Positions 7,437 to 16,886 of a DNA stretch of 51,386 nucleotides are shown one piece after another (within the stretch, counting starts at the first letter, position 1; the number at the start of each line of letters is the position of its first letter). The position numbers and the translations under genes are program-made. The stretch covers positions 1-51,386 of the forward strand of contig CBHYLN010000017.1 of NCBI GenBank assembly GCA_966128725.1. The letters are read 5' to 3'. Below the pieces are notes generated by a model. That model ran no database searches and had not been told where the DNA came from. It worked only from the letters and a program-made list of their open reading frames with translations. Origin of the DNA: JAFDZV01 sp966128725. Its GTDB lineage: Bacteria > Bacteroidota > Ignavibacteria > OLB7.

Positions 7437-9566
7437 ATGATACATCGTAGAGTAGCCCTCCTTGTAACCGCCTGGATGCTTCTGCTTTCGGGCGTTGCGT
7501 TTGCGCAGAAGAGCGTTGTCCGCTGGAAGGTCCTGACGCCTACCCTGTCCGGAAAACCGGGCCAGGTTGTGGACCTGAAGATCCAGGCGGCGATCGATGC
7601 CGGCTGGCATCTGTACACCACGATGAAGTATCCGGATACGGCGGAGGCAGCCCCATCGCCAACGGAAATCTCCGTCGGCGAGAAGAACCTCCTGTCGCTG
7701 GCGGGCCGCCTGAAGGGCACGAAGCCGCATATGAAGTTCGACGAAGGCTTCGAGCTGAACACGGAGTACTGGGAGGGAACGGCCACCATCGTTGTGCCGG
7801 TGAAGATTTCATCGAAGGCGGCGCTGGGCACCGCGCAGGCATGGGTGAACTTCTATTTCCAGACCTGCAACGACGGGAAATGCCTGCCCCCGCGCGACGA
7901 ACGGCTGACGTTCACGGTTGAGGTGACCAACAAGCAGAGCTCGGCCGACAGCGCCGCGATGCAGGATTCGATCCTGAAGGCGCAGGCCGGCCAGCCCGGC
8001 GCCGGCGACACCGCCACGGCTCCTACAGCCGCCGTGGACACCGCCGCGGCGCCAACCGACACGGTTACGGGGGCACAGCTCCCGGCAGTTGATGGTACCG
8101 GCACCGGTACGGTGAATGGCAACACCCCGGGCAAGGCGGCCGTGGACACCTACGGGCCAACCGGCAGCGGCGAGGAGATCGACGCCGCCCGCAAGAAGGG
8201 CCTTCTGCCCTTCCTTGGATTTGCAGCTCTCATGGGCCTGATCGCCCTGGCAACGCCCTGCGTGTTCCCGATGATCCCGATCACCGTGTCGTTCTTCACC
8301 AAACGCGAACAATCCACCAAGGCCCGCGCCGTACGCGATGCCGCGTTCTACTCGCTTGGCATCATCGTCACGTTCAGCCTGCTGGGGCTTGTGGTATCGG
8401 CCATTGCCGGCGCAACCGGCATCACGGACTTCGCCACCAACCCGTGGGTGAACATGTTGATGGCGGCCATCTTCCTGCTGCTGGCGCTGAACCTGTTCGG
8501 CATGTTCGAGATTCAGGTGCCCACCTCGATCATGAACAAGCTGAACCGCAGCGCCAACAAGGGAAGCGGCGTTGGCAGCGTGATGCTGATGGGCCTGGTG
8601 TTCACGCTTACCTCGTTCACCTGCACGGTGCCGTTCATCGGCACCCTGCTGGCGCGCTCGGCATCCACCGGCGATTATGTGTGGCCGTTGCTTGGCTCGG
8701 CGGCATTCGCGGCGGCGTTCTCGTTGCCGTTCTTCCTGCTGGCATTGTTCCCGCCGATGCTGAAGGCGCTGCCCAAGTCCGGCGGCTGGCTGAACTCCGT
8801 GAAGGTGGTGATGGGCTTCCTTGAAGTTGCATTCGTGGTGAAGTTCCTGGGCGGCACCGATCTGGTGTGGGACTGGGGCATCTTCACGCACGATTTCTGC
8901 CTGGCAATCTGGATCGCCATCTCGGTGCTCACCACGCTGTACCTTATCGGCCACTTCCGTCTGCCGCACGATACGCCGGTGGACAAGATTGGCCCCATCC
9001 GCGTGTTGTTCGCAACCGGATTCCTGGCATGTGGCTTCTGGCTGCTTACCGGCCTGTTCGGCGCCAACCTAGGCGAGGTGGAGGCGCAGTTGCCGCCCCC
9101 GAAGGATAATGCCGTGCGCGCCTCGGTTGCTGGCGCCAATCGCGGCGGAACCGCTGCTCCCGCGGCGGCCGAGAAAACCTGGATGCAGGATGATTATCAG
9201 GGTGCCCTGGCCAGGGCAAAGGCCGAAGGGAAGCAGGTGTTCGTGGACTTCACCGGCTACTTCTGCACCAACTGCCGATGGATGGAACGCAACATGTTCC
9301 CGCGCCAGGAGGTTTCGCAGTTGATGGACAAGTTCGTGCTGGTGCGGCTGTATACCGACGGACGCAACGATGTCAACAAGCAACAGCAGAAGATGCTGCT
9401 GGATCGATTCGGCACCGTGGCCATCCCCTTCTACGCGGTGGTAACGCCCGATGACAAGGTGGCCGCCAAGTTCGACGGCATGACCCGCAAGCCCGAGCAG
9501 TTCATCGACTTCCTCCGCAAGGGGCTCGCCGGCGGCAATGCCCCGCTGGCAATGAACGGCCGATAG
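7437..9566 (+). CDS. dsbD: Thiol:disulfide interchange protein DsbD
   Basis: Carries electrons from cytoplasmic thioredoxin across the inner membrane to periplasmic disulfide reductases. Three domains are visible. After a signal peptide (about 1-23, ending FAQ) comes an N-terminal periplasmic domain with a Cys pair (TCNDGKC). A linker rich in Ala/Thr/Pro (about 180-255) leads to an eight-helix CcdA-like membrane domain with C275 (ATPCVFP) and C396 (FTCTVPF). A C-terminal thioredoxin-like domain has the redox pair C610-C613 (FCTNCRW). Length 709 is normal for bacterial DsbD with a long linker. A strong hairpin terminator follows. Confidence 0.95.
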   Translation: MIHRRVALLVTAWMLLLSGVAFAQKSVVRWKVLTPTLSGKPGQVVDLKIQAAIDAGWHLYTTMKYPDTAEAAPSPTEISVGEKNLLSLAGRLKGTKPHMKFDEGFELNTEYWEGTATIVVPVKISSKAALGTAQAWVNFYFQTCNDGKCLPPRDERLTFTVEVTNKQSSADSAAMQDSILKAQAGQPGAGDTATAPTAAVDTAAAPTDTVTGAQLPAVDGTGTGTVNGNTPGKAAVDTYGPTGSGEEIDAARKKGLLPFLGFAALMGLIALATPCVFPMIPITVSFFTKREQSTKARAVRDAAFYSLGIIVTFSLLGLVVSAIAGATGITDFATNPWVNMLMAAIFLLLALNLFGMFEIQVPTSIMNKLNRSANKGSGVGSVMLMGLVFTLTSFTCTVPFIGTLLARSASTGDYVWPLLGSAAFAAAFSLPFFLLALFPPMLKALPKSGGWLNSVKVVMGFLEVAFVVKFLGGTDLVWDWGIFTHDFCLAIWIAISVLTTLYLIGHFRLPHDTPVDKIGPIRVLFATGFLACGFWLLTGLFGANLGEVEAQLPPPKDNAVRASVAGANRGGTAAPAAAEKTWMQDDYQGALARAKAEGKQVFVDFTGYFCTNCRWMERNMFPRQEVSQLMDKFVLVRLYTDGRNDVNKQQQKMLLDRFGTVAIPFYAVVTPDDKVAAKFDGMTRKPEQFIDFLRKGLAGGNAPLAMNGR

Positions 9567-9671
9567 GCCCGGATGATCTCCGGCCCTGGCGGCGGCAGAA
9601 CGGCGGTGCGCGCACCCTGCCTGAGTGCTTGAACGAACGACGCATCCCGAAACAATCGATCCCGAAAACGC

Positions 9672-9705
9672 GCAGGGCGCATCTCAATCGTGAGATGCGC
9701 CCTGC
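9672..9705. terminator. Perfect 15-bp stem terminator between convergent genes
   Basis: Bases 9672-9686 and 9691-9705 form a perfect 15-bp GC-rich stem with a 4-nt loop (ATCG). T-rich sequence flanks it on both strands. It sits midway between dsbD (plus) and the lipoprotein gene at 9807 (minus) and probably terminates both. Confidence 0.85.
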
Positions 9706-9806
9706 TTGCTTTGGACTCGCACGGAACGGGGCGTGCCCGGCGGCACGGACCGGTTGGCGGCGCGGCGCTGTTTGCCCGCGCGCGCTTGAGAGAGAGAGAG
9801 AGACGC

Positions 9807-11015
9807 TTACTTCTTGCGGGCCACGCCTACCAGCTCCATCTCGAACCCGGAGACAGGCAACGCCTGCGTGGCGGTAAGAACGTTGGCTACAAGGGTTTTG
9901 CTGTCCAGAGCCAGGCGCAGCACACCATCGTTGGCAGCGGCGTCGCAGTGGATCATCAGCGAATCGGTGAGCGCGGTGATGGGAAGCGTGCTGAGCTTCA
10001 CCACCAGCTTCAACGCGTGGTCCGTATGCACGGCGCCCGCATAGGTGCCGGCCGGAACAGTGGCCGATTGCGCTCCCCGGTGCGTGCCGGCAAGCCGGAA
10101 CGTGACGTCCAGCGACGTCGGGATGCCCGGAGGGGTTACGTTCTTCACCACCTGCGAATCCACCGGCAGGGATGACCACGTGGCGGCCGTCGTCAGGTTC
10201 ACGTTCGTAAGCTTCACCCAAAGGGCCGGAAGGCTTGCCGAGAACGACCCGCCATCGGAAACACGGCTCAGCAGCACGCGCAGGTAATCGTACTGGTACA
10301 CCGAGCCATCGGTTTCGGTAACCAGATACAGCGTATCGGTGGTAGCAACGGTTGTGCCCGAGGCATCGTACGTGCGCTGGTACACGCGGGAGACATTGGT
10401 TTTGCCGTAGAGCGAAAGGCCAGCCTCGTCCACGATCCAGGTCCGCTTGCGCTCGCTGCCGGGCACCACGTTGTTCATGGTGTCGCGGTCACGATAGTTG
10501 AACGTGGCGGTATCACCCTTGGCCAGGCCCATCACCGCCGGGCGCACAACGATGGGGATCGCCGCCGACGTGTACGACGTGCCCGAGCTGGTTTTCACCT
10601 TCAGCACAACCGTGGTATTGCCGGCCTTCTTGCCGCGCACCTTGAACGTCCATCCGTTTGCCTGCTCCACCGTTGCGACCGTCTCGTCGGCAACGGTCCA
10701 GCCAAGCGTATACCCCGAGCCGGTTGGCGTCGTGCGCGCCAGCGTGGTTTTGGCGATGAACTGCACGGAGAGCTCGGGCGTTACTTCGTTCTCCACAACC
10801 TCGATGCTGCCGGTGACGCCGCTGCTATCCACCGCGCGGGCAACACCCGCCGAGGATACCACCGTGCCAACGGCCTCGAAGCCGGACGCGGGCGCTGCCG
10901 GATCGTCCGAGCAGCCGACCGCGGCAATTGCGGCCAACGCGCAGGCGCCGATAAGCGTCCGCCGCACGAACGCGGCGCACCATACGGCCCGGCGTGCTGA
11001 TGTTGATTGTTGCAT
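9807..11015 (-). CDS. Lipoprotein with Ig-like domain, paralogue of the next gene
   Basis: A 402-residue exported lipoprotein. The start at 11015 is supported by GCAGGAG upstream; the signal peptide ends in a lipobox-like AAVGC. After the anchor comes a bacterial Ig-like domain (about 60-155, containing VADETVATVEQANG and VRGKKAGNTTVVLKV). The second half aligns with the whole neighbouring lipoprotein at 11295: both have a Y-x-Y/N-x-LR core, an HTDH motif and end in GFEMELV followed by a short basic tail. Function unknown; an outer-membrane or surface location is likely. A GA-dinucleotide run directly follows the stop. Confidence 0.8.
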   Translation of the reverse strand: MQQSTSARRAVWCAAFVRRTLIGACALAAIAAVGCSDDPAAPASGFEAVGTVVSSAGVARAVDSSGVTGSIEVVENEVTPELSVQFIAKTTLARTTPTGSGYTLGWTVADETVATVEQANGWTFKVRGKKAGNTTVVLKVKTSSGTSYTSAAIPIVVRPAVMGLAKGDTATFNYRDRDTMNNVVPGSERKRTWIVDEAGLSLYGKTNVSRVYQRTYDASGTTVATTDTLYLVTETDGSVYQYDYLRVLLSRVSDGGSFSASLPALWVKLTNVNLTTAATWSSLPVDSQVVKNVTPPGIPTSLDVTFRLAGTHRGAQSATVPAGTYAGAVHTDHALKLVVKLSTLPITALTDSLMIHCDAAANDGVLRLALDSKTLVANVLTATQALPVSGFEMELVGVARKK

Positions 11016-11294
11016 AGTTCTCCTGCTGTCGGTTGTTATCGTTCTCGAGAAAAGACTGTATTCGGCGAACCGATTCGCGCGCGCTGCGAGGGAGCGCGCT
11101 TCGCCAACAACGGGCTCGGCTGCCCGTACCACGACGAACCGGCAGGCGAGGGCCGCCGGCCGAATCGGAAGCGCGCATCGCCGGACTTGGCGATGGCACA
11201 CTTACAAGGCAAGGGGCTACTGTCGCCGTATGCCGGCAACGGCAGCCCCATTTCCATAACCGTCACCGGCGATTGTGCATGCCGGAATTCATTA

Positions 11295-12098
11295 TCAGCG
11301 CTTCGTTACCGCCACCAGTTCCATCTCGAAGCCGGGAATGGTCTGGCTGCCGTTCAGGAACGTGGCCGACTTCAGTACCTGGCGCACGATACCGTACTTG
11401 GGGCTTACATCGTAGCTGATGTTGAACGTGTCCTTGGAGTTGAACACGGCCGACTCGGTAGTGATCACCATCTTGTGATCGGTGTGATACGAATCAGCGA
11501 TGGTCTCCTTGGGCACCGTGACGCTCTGCTTGCCGGCATGGGCCGCGTTCATCGCAAGCGTTACGGTGGTCGGGATCGTGGCAATTGCCACGGTGTTGAT
11601 GATCTTGCCGCCGTCGATGGCGTCCCACGTGCCGGCAGTCGGACGCTTGGTGTTGCCGATAAGGATCCACTTGGGCGGCACGCTGTCCAGGAATATTTCA
11701 CCGCCCGGAATACGCTTCACCACCGAACGGAGCAGGTTGTACTGCGACACCTCGCCTTCGGACGTGGACTGCACGTAGAACGTGTCCACCGCGCCGGTTG
11801 GCGTAGTGCCGGTGCCGTCGTAGCTCACTTCCTGGATCACCGTAACGCCGCCGCGCTCGCCGGTGGTCTGGTTGATCTTCAGCACCTTCCACACCTTCAC
11901 CTGCTTCGTGGCTTCCACACGCTGGTTGCTGGCGTCGCGCTCGTAGTAGTTGTAGGTATACGTACTGCCGGTATCGTACTTCATGTACGTTGTGTCCGCG
12001 GGCGTTGGCGGCGGGTTCGAGGTGCCGTCGTCGGAACACCCGGCAACAAGTGCCGCGGCAATCAGCCCAAGAAGGGCGCCGCTTAGAAGATGCTTCAT
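11295..12098 (-). CDS. Lipoprotein, paralogue of the 9807 gene without the Ig domain
   Basis: A 267-residue lipoprotein with signal peptide and lipobox LVAGC followed by SDDGTS. Shares with its 402-residue neighbour the SQYNLLR region, a YHTDHK motif and the terminal GFEMELV. Start supported by CAGGAAG before the ATG. It lies 33 bp downstream of the malate dehydrogenase gene on the same strand, so the two may form an operon. Function not recognised. Confidence 0.75.
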   Translation of the reverse strand: MKHLLSGALLGLIAAALVAGCSDDGTSNPPPTPADTTYMKYDTGSTYTYNYYERDASNQRVEATKQVKVWKVLKINQTTGERGGVTVIQEVSYDGTGTTPTGAVDTFYVQSTSEGEVSQYNLLRSVVKRIPGGEIFLDSVPPKWILIGNTKRPTAGTWDAIDGGKIINTVAIATIPTTVTLAMNAAHAGKQSVTVPKETIADSYHTDHKMVITTESAVFNSKDTFNISYDVSPKYGIVRQVLKSATFLNGSQTIPGFEMELVAVTKR

Positions 12099-12131
12099 AG
12101 TTGCTTCCTGTTGAGATCGAGATGAGAGAGA

Positions 12132-13064
12132 TTAGAGCACGAGCTCCGGGAGCCTCTCGATATTATCGCGAATCATGCGCGCGGTGCGGCCCAGCCGCTG
12201 TTGTTCGTCGTCATCCAGATCGAGCTGGATGATATCCAGAACGCCGGCGCGCGCCAGCTTCACCGGCACGCCCATCACCACATCGCGCAATCCGTACTCA
12301 CCCTGCAACCATACCGCGCACGGCATGATCCGGGGCTTGTTGCGCACCACGGCTTCGATCATCGCGGCAATCGCGGCCGAAGGGGCGTAGAACGCCGAAC
12401 CAGTTTTCAAGTGATTGATGATCTCCATGCCGGCGCCGCGCGTGCGCGCCACAATTGCGGCAACACGATCGGCGGCCAGAAGCTGTTGCACCGGGATGCC
12501 CGCCACGCTGGCGTACCGCATCATCGGGATCATTTCATCGTTGTGCCCGCCCAGTACCGTTGCCTCAACGTCCTCCACCGCCACGTTCAGCTCCAACGCG
12601 ATGAACGTGCGCAACCGCGACGCGTTCAGCACACCGGACATCCCCACCACCCGGCGACGATCGAACCCGGAGGCCCGCATCGCCACGTACGTCATTTCCT
12701 CCAGCGGGCTGGAGACCACGATCATGATACACTCTGGAGACAGGGCGGCGATCCGCCGTGTGACATCGTGAACGATTTCGGCGTTCATCGCAAGCAGGTC
12801 ATCGCGTGTCATGCCAGGCCGGCGCGACACCCCCGCGGTGATGACCACGATATGCGAGCCGGCGGTAAGCGCGTAGTCGGTTGTGCCAACCACACGACAA
12901 TCGCTGCGCACCAGCGGCGCGGACTCATAGATATCCAACGCCTTGCCCTGCGCAATACCGCCAATCACGTCCAGAATCACCACCTCGGTGGCAAGTTCCA
13001 GATCCATGACACGCTGCGCCGAAACGGCGCCAACGTTGCCGGCGCCCACAATCGTAACCTTCAT
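12132..13064 (-). CDS. mdh: Malate dehydrogenase family protein with altered active-site residues
   Basis: A 310-residue member of the lactate/malate dehydrogenase family. The NAD-binding GAGNVG (residues 7-12) and D32 are present, as are the substrate arginines of RRPGMTRDDLL (82, 87) and R150, and the catalytic histidine H174 in GGHNDEM. Two normally invariant residues differ: the Asn of TNP is Ser (S119 in VVSSPLEE), and the Asp that pairs with the catalytic His is Asn (N147 in GVLNASRLR). Start at 13064 chosen because the fold begins at MKVTIVG; a longer frame has no homology-like sequence. The enzyme may be a weak or altered malate dehydrogenase. It precedes a lipoprotein gene. Confidence 0.85.
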   Translation of the reverse strand: MKVTIVGAGNVGAVSAQRVMDLELATEVVILDVIGGIAQGKALDIYESAPLVRSDCRVVGTTDYALTAGSHIVVITAGVSRRPGMTRDDLLAMNAEIVHDVTRRIAALSPECIMIVVSSPLEEMTYVAMRASGFDRRRVVGMSGVLNASRLRTFIALELNVAVEDVEATVLGGHNDEMIPMMRYASVAGIPVQQLLAADRVAAIVARTRGAGMEIINHLKTGSAFYAPSAAIAAMIEAVVRNKPRIMPCAVWLQGEYGLRDVVMGVPVKLARAGVLDIIQLDLDDDEQQRLGRTARMIRDNIERLPELVL

Positions 13065-13245
13065 ACCCGCCGCATGCTCTACTGGGAGAAAGGATAAAGC
13101 TACGAATTCCGGCCCGACGGACCCGGAGCTTTTTGCTGGTTGGAGTATCGCGAACCGAACGCTGGAAACGGAAACGCCACCGACCCTGTTGCAGGACCGG
13201 CGGCGTTGGGAAAACTGACTGCGTGCACCAGTACGGCGCGCGCGA

Positions 13246-13509
13246 TTATTCGGAATCCGGAGCGTATACGCTGACCTGCTTGCGGTCGCGCCCCTTGCGC
13301 TCGAATGCCACGTTGCCATCCACCAGCGCGAACAAGGTGTCGTCGCTGCCGATGCCAACGTTGTGGCCCGGATGGAACTTGGTGCCACGCTGACGGACAA
13401 TGATATTGCCCGCACGGACGGCCTGGCCGCCAAAGCGCTTCACGCCGAGATATTGCGGGTTAGAATCGCGGCCGTTCTTTGTTGAACCGGCTCCCTTCTT
13501 ATGTGCCAT
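13246..13509 (-). CDS. rpmA: 50S ribosomal protein L27
   Basis: An 87-residue bL27 protein: starts MAHKKGAGSTKNGRDS, contains the conserved QRGTKFHPGHNVG and DDTLFALVDG segments. Its N-terminal tail reaches the peptidyl-transferase centre. There is no cleavable N-terminal extension of the Firmicutes kind. It follows rplU by 51 bp in the usual rplU-rpmA operon and is transcribed from the promoter at 13904-13934. Confidence 0.98.
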   Translation of the reverse strand: MAHKKGAGSTKNGRDSNPQYLGVKRFGGQAVRAGNIIVRQRGTKFHPGHNVGIGSDDTLFALVDGNVAFERKGRDRKQVSVYAPDSE

Positions 13510-13560
13510 GACGCTTGTTCTCCGTGTTGATTCTCAGTGCGATCGTCCTGCGAACGGGAC

Positions 13561-13851
13561 TTAGCCCTTGATGCCGGTGATCTGGATCTTGGTGTACGGC
13601 TGGCGATGCCCGTTGAGCTTCTGATAGCCCTTGCGGCGCTTCTTGTGGAACACAAGGACTGTTGCGTCCCTGCCGTGCTCCAGCACCTTCGCCGAAACCG
13701 ATCCACCCATTGCGAGGCTTCCACCATTGATGGTGATGGCCTCACCGAATTCCACCACCGAGTCCACCTCGTTGGCAAGGTACGGAACGACGATCGTGTC
13801 GTCCTGCTTTACCCGGAACTGCGACCCCGCGATTGTGACGATAGCCTGCAT
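13561..13851 (-). CDS. rplU: 50S ribosomal protein L21
   Basis: A 96-residue bL21 protein with the expected MQAIVTIAGSQFRV start, VFHKKRRKGYQKLNGHRQ RNA-binding region and TKIQITGI end. First gene of the rplU-rpmA operon. A Bacteroidota-type promoter lies 52-83 bp upstream. Confidence 0.98.
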   Translation of the reverse strand: MQAIVTIAGSQFRVKQDDTIVVPYLANEVDSVVEFGEAITINGGSLAMGGSVSAKVLEHGRDATVLVFHKKRRKGYQKLNGHRQPYTKIQITGIKG

Positions 13852-13903
13852 TGTTCTAGCCCTGCTTATCTGATCCTAGCGTTCAAATTTTCGATAAGGA
13901 CTA

Positions 13904-13934
13904 CAAAGATAAACGGGCCTCTGTAGCCATCCAA
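13904..13934 (-). promoter_or_regulatory. Bacteroidota-type promoter of rplU-rpmA
   Basis: On the minus strand TATCTTTG (13911-13904) is an exact match to the Bacteroidota -7 consensus TAnnTTTG. TTG (13934-13932) lies 20 bases upstream as the -33 element. This is the pattern used by the Bacteroidota primary sigma factor and supports the lineage call. Confidence 0.75.
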
Positions 13935-14080
13935 GTAGAAAAACGTATCACGGGGGTGCCGGGCGGCGGTGTACGCGCAGGCGCGGTTCGTAACTTTGCG
14001 CCGCCCGATTGGCCGCCCCGATGTGGATCGCGCGCGCTGCGCGCGGCCGTGGAGGTCGTTGAACCGTACCCAGTGGATCG

Positions 14081-14677
14081 ATGCCGATTCTTCCTTTTGT
14101 GATCCTTGCCTCCAGTTCGCCCCGCCGCCAGCAACTGATGCGCCAGATGGGCGCGGAGTTCATCGTGGTACACCCCGAGGTGGACGAACGCCAACATCCC
14201 GGCGAGGAGCCGGCCGCGCTGGTGGAACGGCTGGCGCTGGCAAAGGCGCTGGCCGCCCCACATCAGGAACGCCCGGGCGTGGTGCTGGGGTCCGACACGG
14301 TAGTAGTGCTCAACGGCGATGTGCTGGGCAAACCCGCCAACCCCGCCGAGGCCCGTGACATGCTGGCGCGCCTGAGCGGCCACACACATACGGTGTACAC
14401 CGGGTTTGCGCTGGTTGCCCCCGGCACCGGGCATCAGATTGTTGCCCACGAACAAACGGACGTCACCTTCCGCACGCTTGAGGCCGAGGAGATCGAGCAC
14501 TATGTGGCATCCGGATCGCCGCTGGACAAGGCCGGCGCGTACGGCATTCAGGATGATTTCGGCGCGGTGTTCATCGAGCGCATCAACGGCGATTATTATA
14601 CGGTGGTGGGCCTGCCGCTTTCGCGTGTGTACACGGCCCTGCGCGGGATACAGCGCGGGATACAGGCGGATGCCTGA
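14081..14677 (+). CDS. maf: Maf-like nucleoside triphosphate pyrophosphatase
   Basis: Hydrolyses dTTP, UTP or modified nucleotides to monophosphates, a house-cleaning role. Motifs: ASSSPRRQQLM near the N-terminus, PEVDER, the catalytic GSDTVV, GKPANPAEA, and DKAGAYGIQ with a final INGDYYTVVGLP. Length (198) is standard. Divergent from rplU across 229 bp. Confidence 0.93.
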   Translation: MPILPFVILASSSPRRQQLMRQMGAEFIVVHPEVDERQHPGEEPAALVERLALAKALAAPHQERPGVVLGSDTVVVLNGDVLGKPANPAEARDMLARLSGHTHTVYTGFALVAPGTGHQIVAHEQTDVTFRTLEAEEIEHYVASGSPLDKAGAYGIQDDFGAVFIERINGDYYTVVGLPLSRVYTALRGIQRGIQADA

Positions 14678-14781
14678 CAGGCGATCCCACGACCGGCAAC
14701 CGCCGCCCACATCGCCGCCCCGGACATGCGCGAACCTTTCAGCCCCGTTTCGATGTTAGCAGCGAATGTGGGTTAATATCG

Positions 14782-16284
14782 ATGCATCGCGTAGGAAGAC
14801 CTGTTGACGGCATTATGAAGATTGTTGTGATCGGTTCAGGATTCGCGGGGCTTGCGGCGGCCATCCGCCTTCGGCTTCAGGGGCATGCGGTAACGCTGGT
14901 GGAGAAACGCGACCAGCTTGGCGGCAGGGCCTATGTGTACCGGCAGGATGGCTTCACGTTCGACGGCGGCCCAACGGTGATCACGGCCCCATGGCTGATC
15001 GAGGAACTGTTCCAGGCCGCCGGCCGCAATCCGGCCGATTATGTGACGATGGTTCCGGTTGACCCGTTCTACCGGATCTTCTTCGAGGACGGCGCTACGT
15101 TCAACTACAACGCCGACCACGAGAACATGGTACGCGAGGTTGCCAAGTTCAACCCCGCGGATGTGGCCGGATACGAACGCTTCCTGAAGTCAACCGAGGA
15201 TGTGTTCACCACCGGATTCGGCCTGATCGACACGCCCTTCCTTACGGTGGGCTCGATGCTGCGCGTGTTGCCGGACCTGGTTCGGCTGCGCGCCGACAAA
15301 TCGGTGTACCGCTACGTAAGCCGCTACATTGCCGACGAACGCCTGCGCCGTGTGTTCAGTTTCCATCCGCTGCTGGTGGGCGGCAATCCGTTTCAGACCA
15401 CGTCGATCTACACGCTGATCCTGTTTCTGGAAAAGAAGTGGGGCGTGTGGTTCGCGATGGGGGGCACCGGCGCGGTGGTGGAGGCGCTGGGCAGGCTGTT
15501 CGCCGAACTGGGCGGCAACACGATCCTGAACGCCGAGGTTGCCGAGGTGCTGGTGCATCCGGAGACCTCGCGCGCAATCGGCGTGCGCATGGCCGACGAT
15601 CGCGAGCTGCCCGCCGACGCCGTGGTGTGCAACGGCGACGTGGCGCAGGCCTACATGCGCCTGATCCCGGAACGCTTCCGCAAGCGCAACACCAACCGGC
15701 GGCTGGAGCGCATGGAGTACTCGATGTCGCTGTACGTGCTGTACTTCGGCACCAACCGCCAATACCACGATATCCCGCACCACAGCATCATCCTGGGCGC
15801 GCGTTATCGCGAGTTGCTGAACGATATCTTTCGCGGCAAGCAGCTCGCGGAGGATTTTTCGCTGTATCTCCACCGGCCAACAGCCACCGATGCGTCGCTG
15901 GCGCCGGCGGGCTGCGATGCGTTCTACGTGCTTTCGCCGGTCCCGCATCTGGGCTCCGGCACCGATTGGCGGACCGCCGCGCGCCCGTATCGCGACGCGA
16001 TCGTCCGGTATCTGGAGGAACGCTACATGCCGGATCTTTCGCGCCACATCGTAACCGAACACGCGATCGACCCATTGCATTTTCAGAACACACTGAACAG
16101 CCATCTGGGCAGCGCGTTTTCGGTTGCGCCCACGCTTACACAGTCGGCATGGTTCCGGCCGCATAACCGCTCGGAGGATATCCCGAACCTGTACTTCGTG
16201 GGCGCCGGCACACACCCCGGTGCGGGGTTGCCGGGGGTGCTCTCCTCGGCCAAGATCGCCGCGGACCTGATCGGCGCCGCATAG
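14782..16284 (+). CDS. crtI: Phytoene desaturase / CrtI-type carotenoid FAD oxidoreductase
   Basis: FAD-dependent desaturase of the CrtI family. Rossmann motif VVIGSGFAGLAAAIRL near the start, EKRDQLGGRAYVY, DGGPTVITAPWL, and the typical C-terminal FVGAGTHPGAGLPGVL. A second in-frame ATG at 14815 starts directly at the Rossmann strand and is an equally good start (489 residues). It sits alone: no phytoene synthase or cyclase is in the window, so the step (phytoene, diapophytoene or another carotenoid) cannot be assigned. Confidence 0.88.
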   Translation: MHRVGRPVDGIMKIVVIGSGFAGLAAAIRLRLQGHAVTLVEKRDQLGGRAYVYRQDGFTFDGGPTVITAPWLIEELFQAAGRNPADYVTMVPVDPFYRIFFEDGATFNYNADHENMVREVAKFNPADVAGYERFLKSTEDVFTTGFGLIDTPFLTVGSMLRVLPDLVRLRADKSVYRYVSRYIADERLRRVFSFHPLLVGGNPFQTTSIYTLILFLEKKWGVWFAMGGTGAVVEALGRLFAELGGNTILNAEVAEVLVHPETSRAIGVRMADDRELPADAVVCNGDVAQAYMRLIPERFRKRNTNRRLERMEYSMSLYVLYFGTNRQYHDIPHHSIILGARYRELLNDIFRGKQLAEDFSLYLHRPTATDASLAPAGCDAFYVLSPVPHLGSGTDWRTAARPYRDAIVRYLEERYMPDLSRHIVTEHAIDPLHFQNTLNSHLGSAFSVAPTLTQSAWFRPHNRSEDIPNLYFVGAGTHPGAGLPGVLSSAKIAADLIGAA

Positions 16285-16307
16285 GCGCGACCCGGCAAGC
16301 CGTATCG

Positions 16308-16324
16308 GCCGCCGCGCCGGCGGC
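16308..16324. terminator. GC-rich hairpin after the desaturase gene
   Basis: GCCGCCG (16308-16314) pairs with CGGCGGC (16318-16324) around a 3-nt loop, 24 bp past the crtI stop. There is no T tract, so it may only slow or partly end transcription. Confidence 0.35.
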
Positions 16325-16438
16325 GCCCGCAGTCACCGGCGGTGGTTATCTTCCCCCTGCGGCAACGCGTACGCGGGCTGATACGCCGCATTCACACTGC
16401 CCGCTTCGGCACTCAACGTCAACATTTCATCACAGCCA

Positions 16439-16783
16439 ATGCCCGACACAGTTTTCGCGCGGATCATCCGCAAGGAGATCCCGGCCGACATCGTATTCGA
16501 GGACGATCGCGTGTTAGCCTTCCGCGACCTTGCACCGCAGGCACCTACGCATATCCTGATAATCCCGAAGACGCCGATCGCCACGGCGAACGACATCACC
16601 GCCAGCGACGCGCCGCTCGTTGGCCACATGGTTCACGTGGCCGCGGAGATTGCCAGGACGGAGGGAATCGCCGAGAACGGCTACCGGCTGGTGGTGAACT
16701 GCAACAACGACGGCGGGCAGGCGGTGTATCACCTGCACATCCATCTGCTGGGTGGGCGCACGATGACCTGGCCGCCAGGTTGA
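16439..16783 (+). CDS. HIT family hydrolase (HINT-like)
   Basis: A 114-residue histidine-triad protein with the catalytic HLHIHLLGGR (H98, H100, H102), N-terminal FARIIRKEIPADIV and HILIIPKTPI. HINT members hydrolyse nucleoside phosphoramidates such as AMP-lysine. Full length and intact. Convergent with secG. Confidence 0.95.
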   Translation: MPDTVFARIIRKEIPADIVFEDDRVLAFRDLAPQAPTHILIIPKTPIATANDITASDAPLVGHMVHVAAEIARTEGIAENGYRLVVNCNNDGGQAVYHLHIHLLGGRTMTWPPG

Positions 16784-16824
16784 GGCCGGCCGATGTTCGC
16801 GGGCCACAACGGCCTAAACGGAAA

Positions 16825-16859
16825 AAGCCGCTCGGCGCAATAACTGCGCCAGGCGGCTT
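16825..16859 (-). terminator. Terminator of secG
   Basis: A 15-bp stem with one 2-bp internal mismatch (16825-16839 with 16845-16859). On the minus strand it ends in GGCTTTTT, a T5 tail. It starts 28 bp past the secG stop. Confidence 0.85.
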
Positions 16860-16886
16860 CCCATACCGATCGAAGTCGGGCTATGC

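Noticed and set aside
9788..9803. GA-dinucleotide run as a phase-variable switch
   Set aside because: It lies after the stop codon of the 9807 gene, so changes in length would not alter a reading frame.
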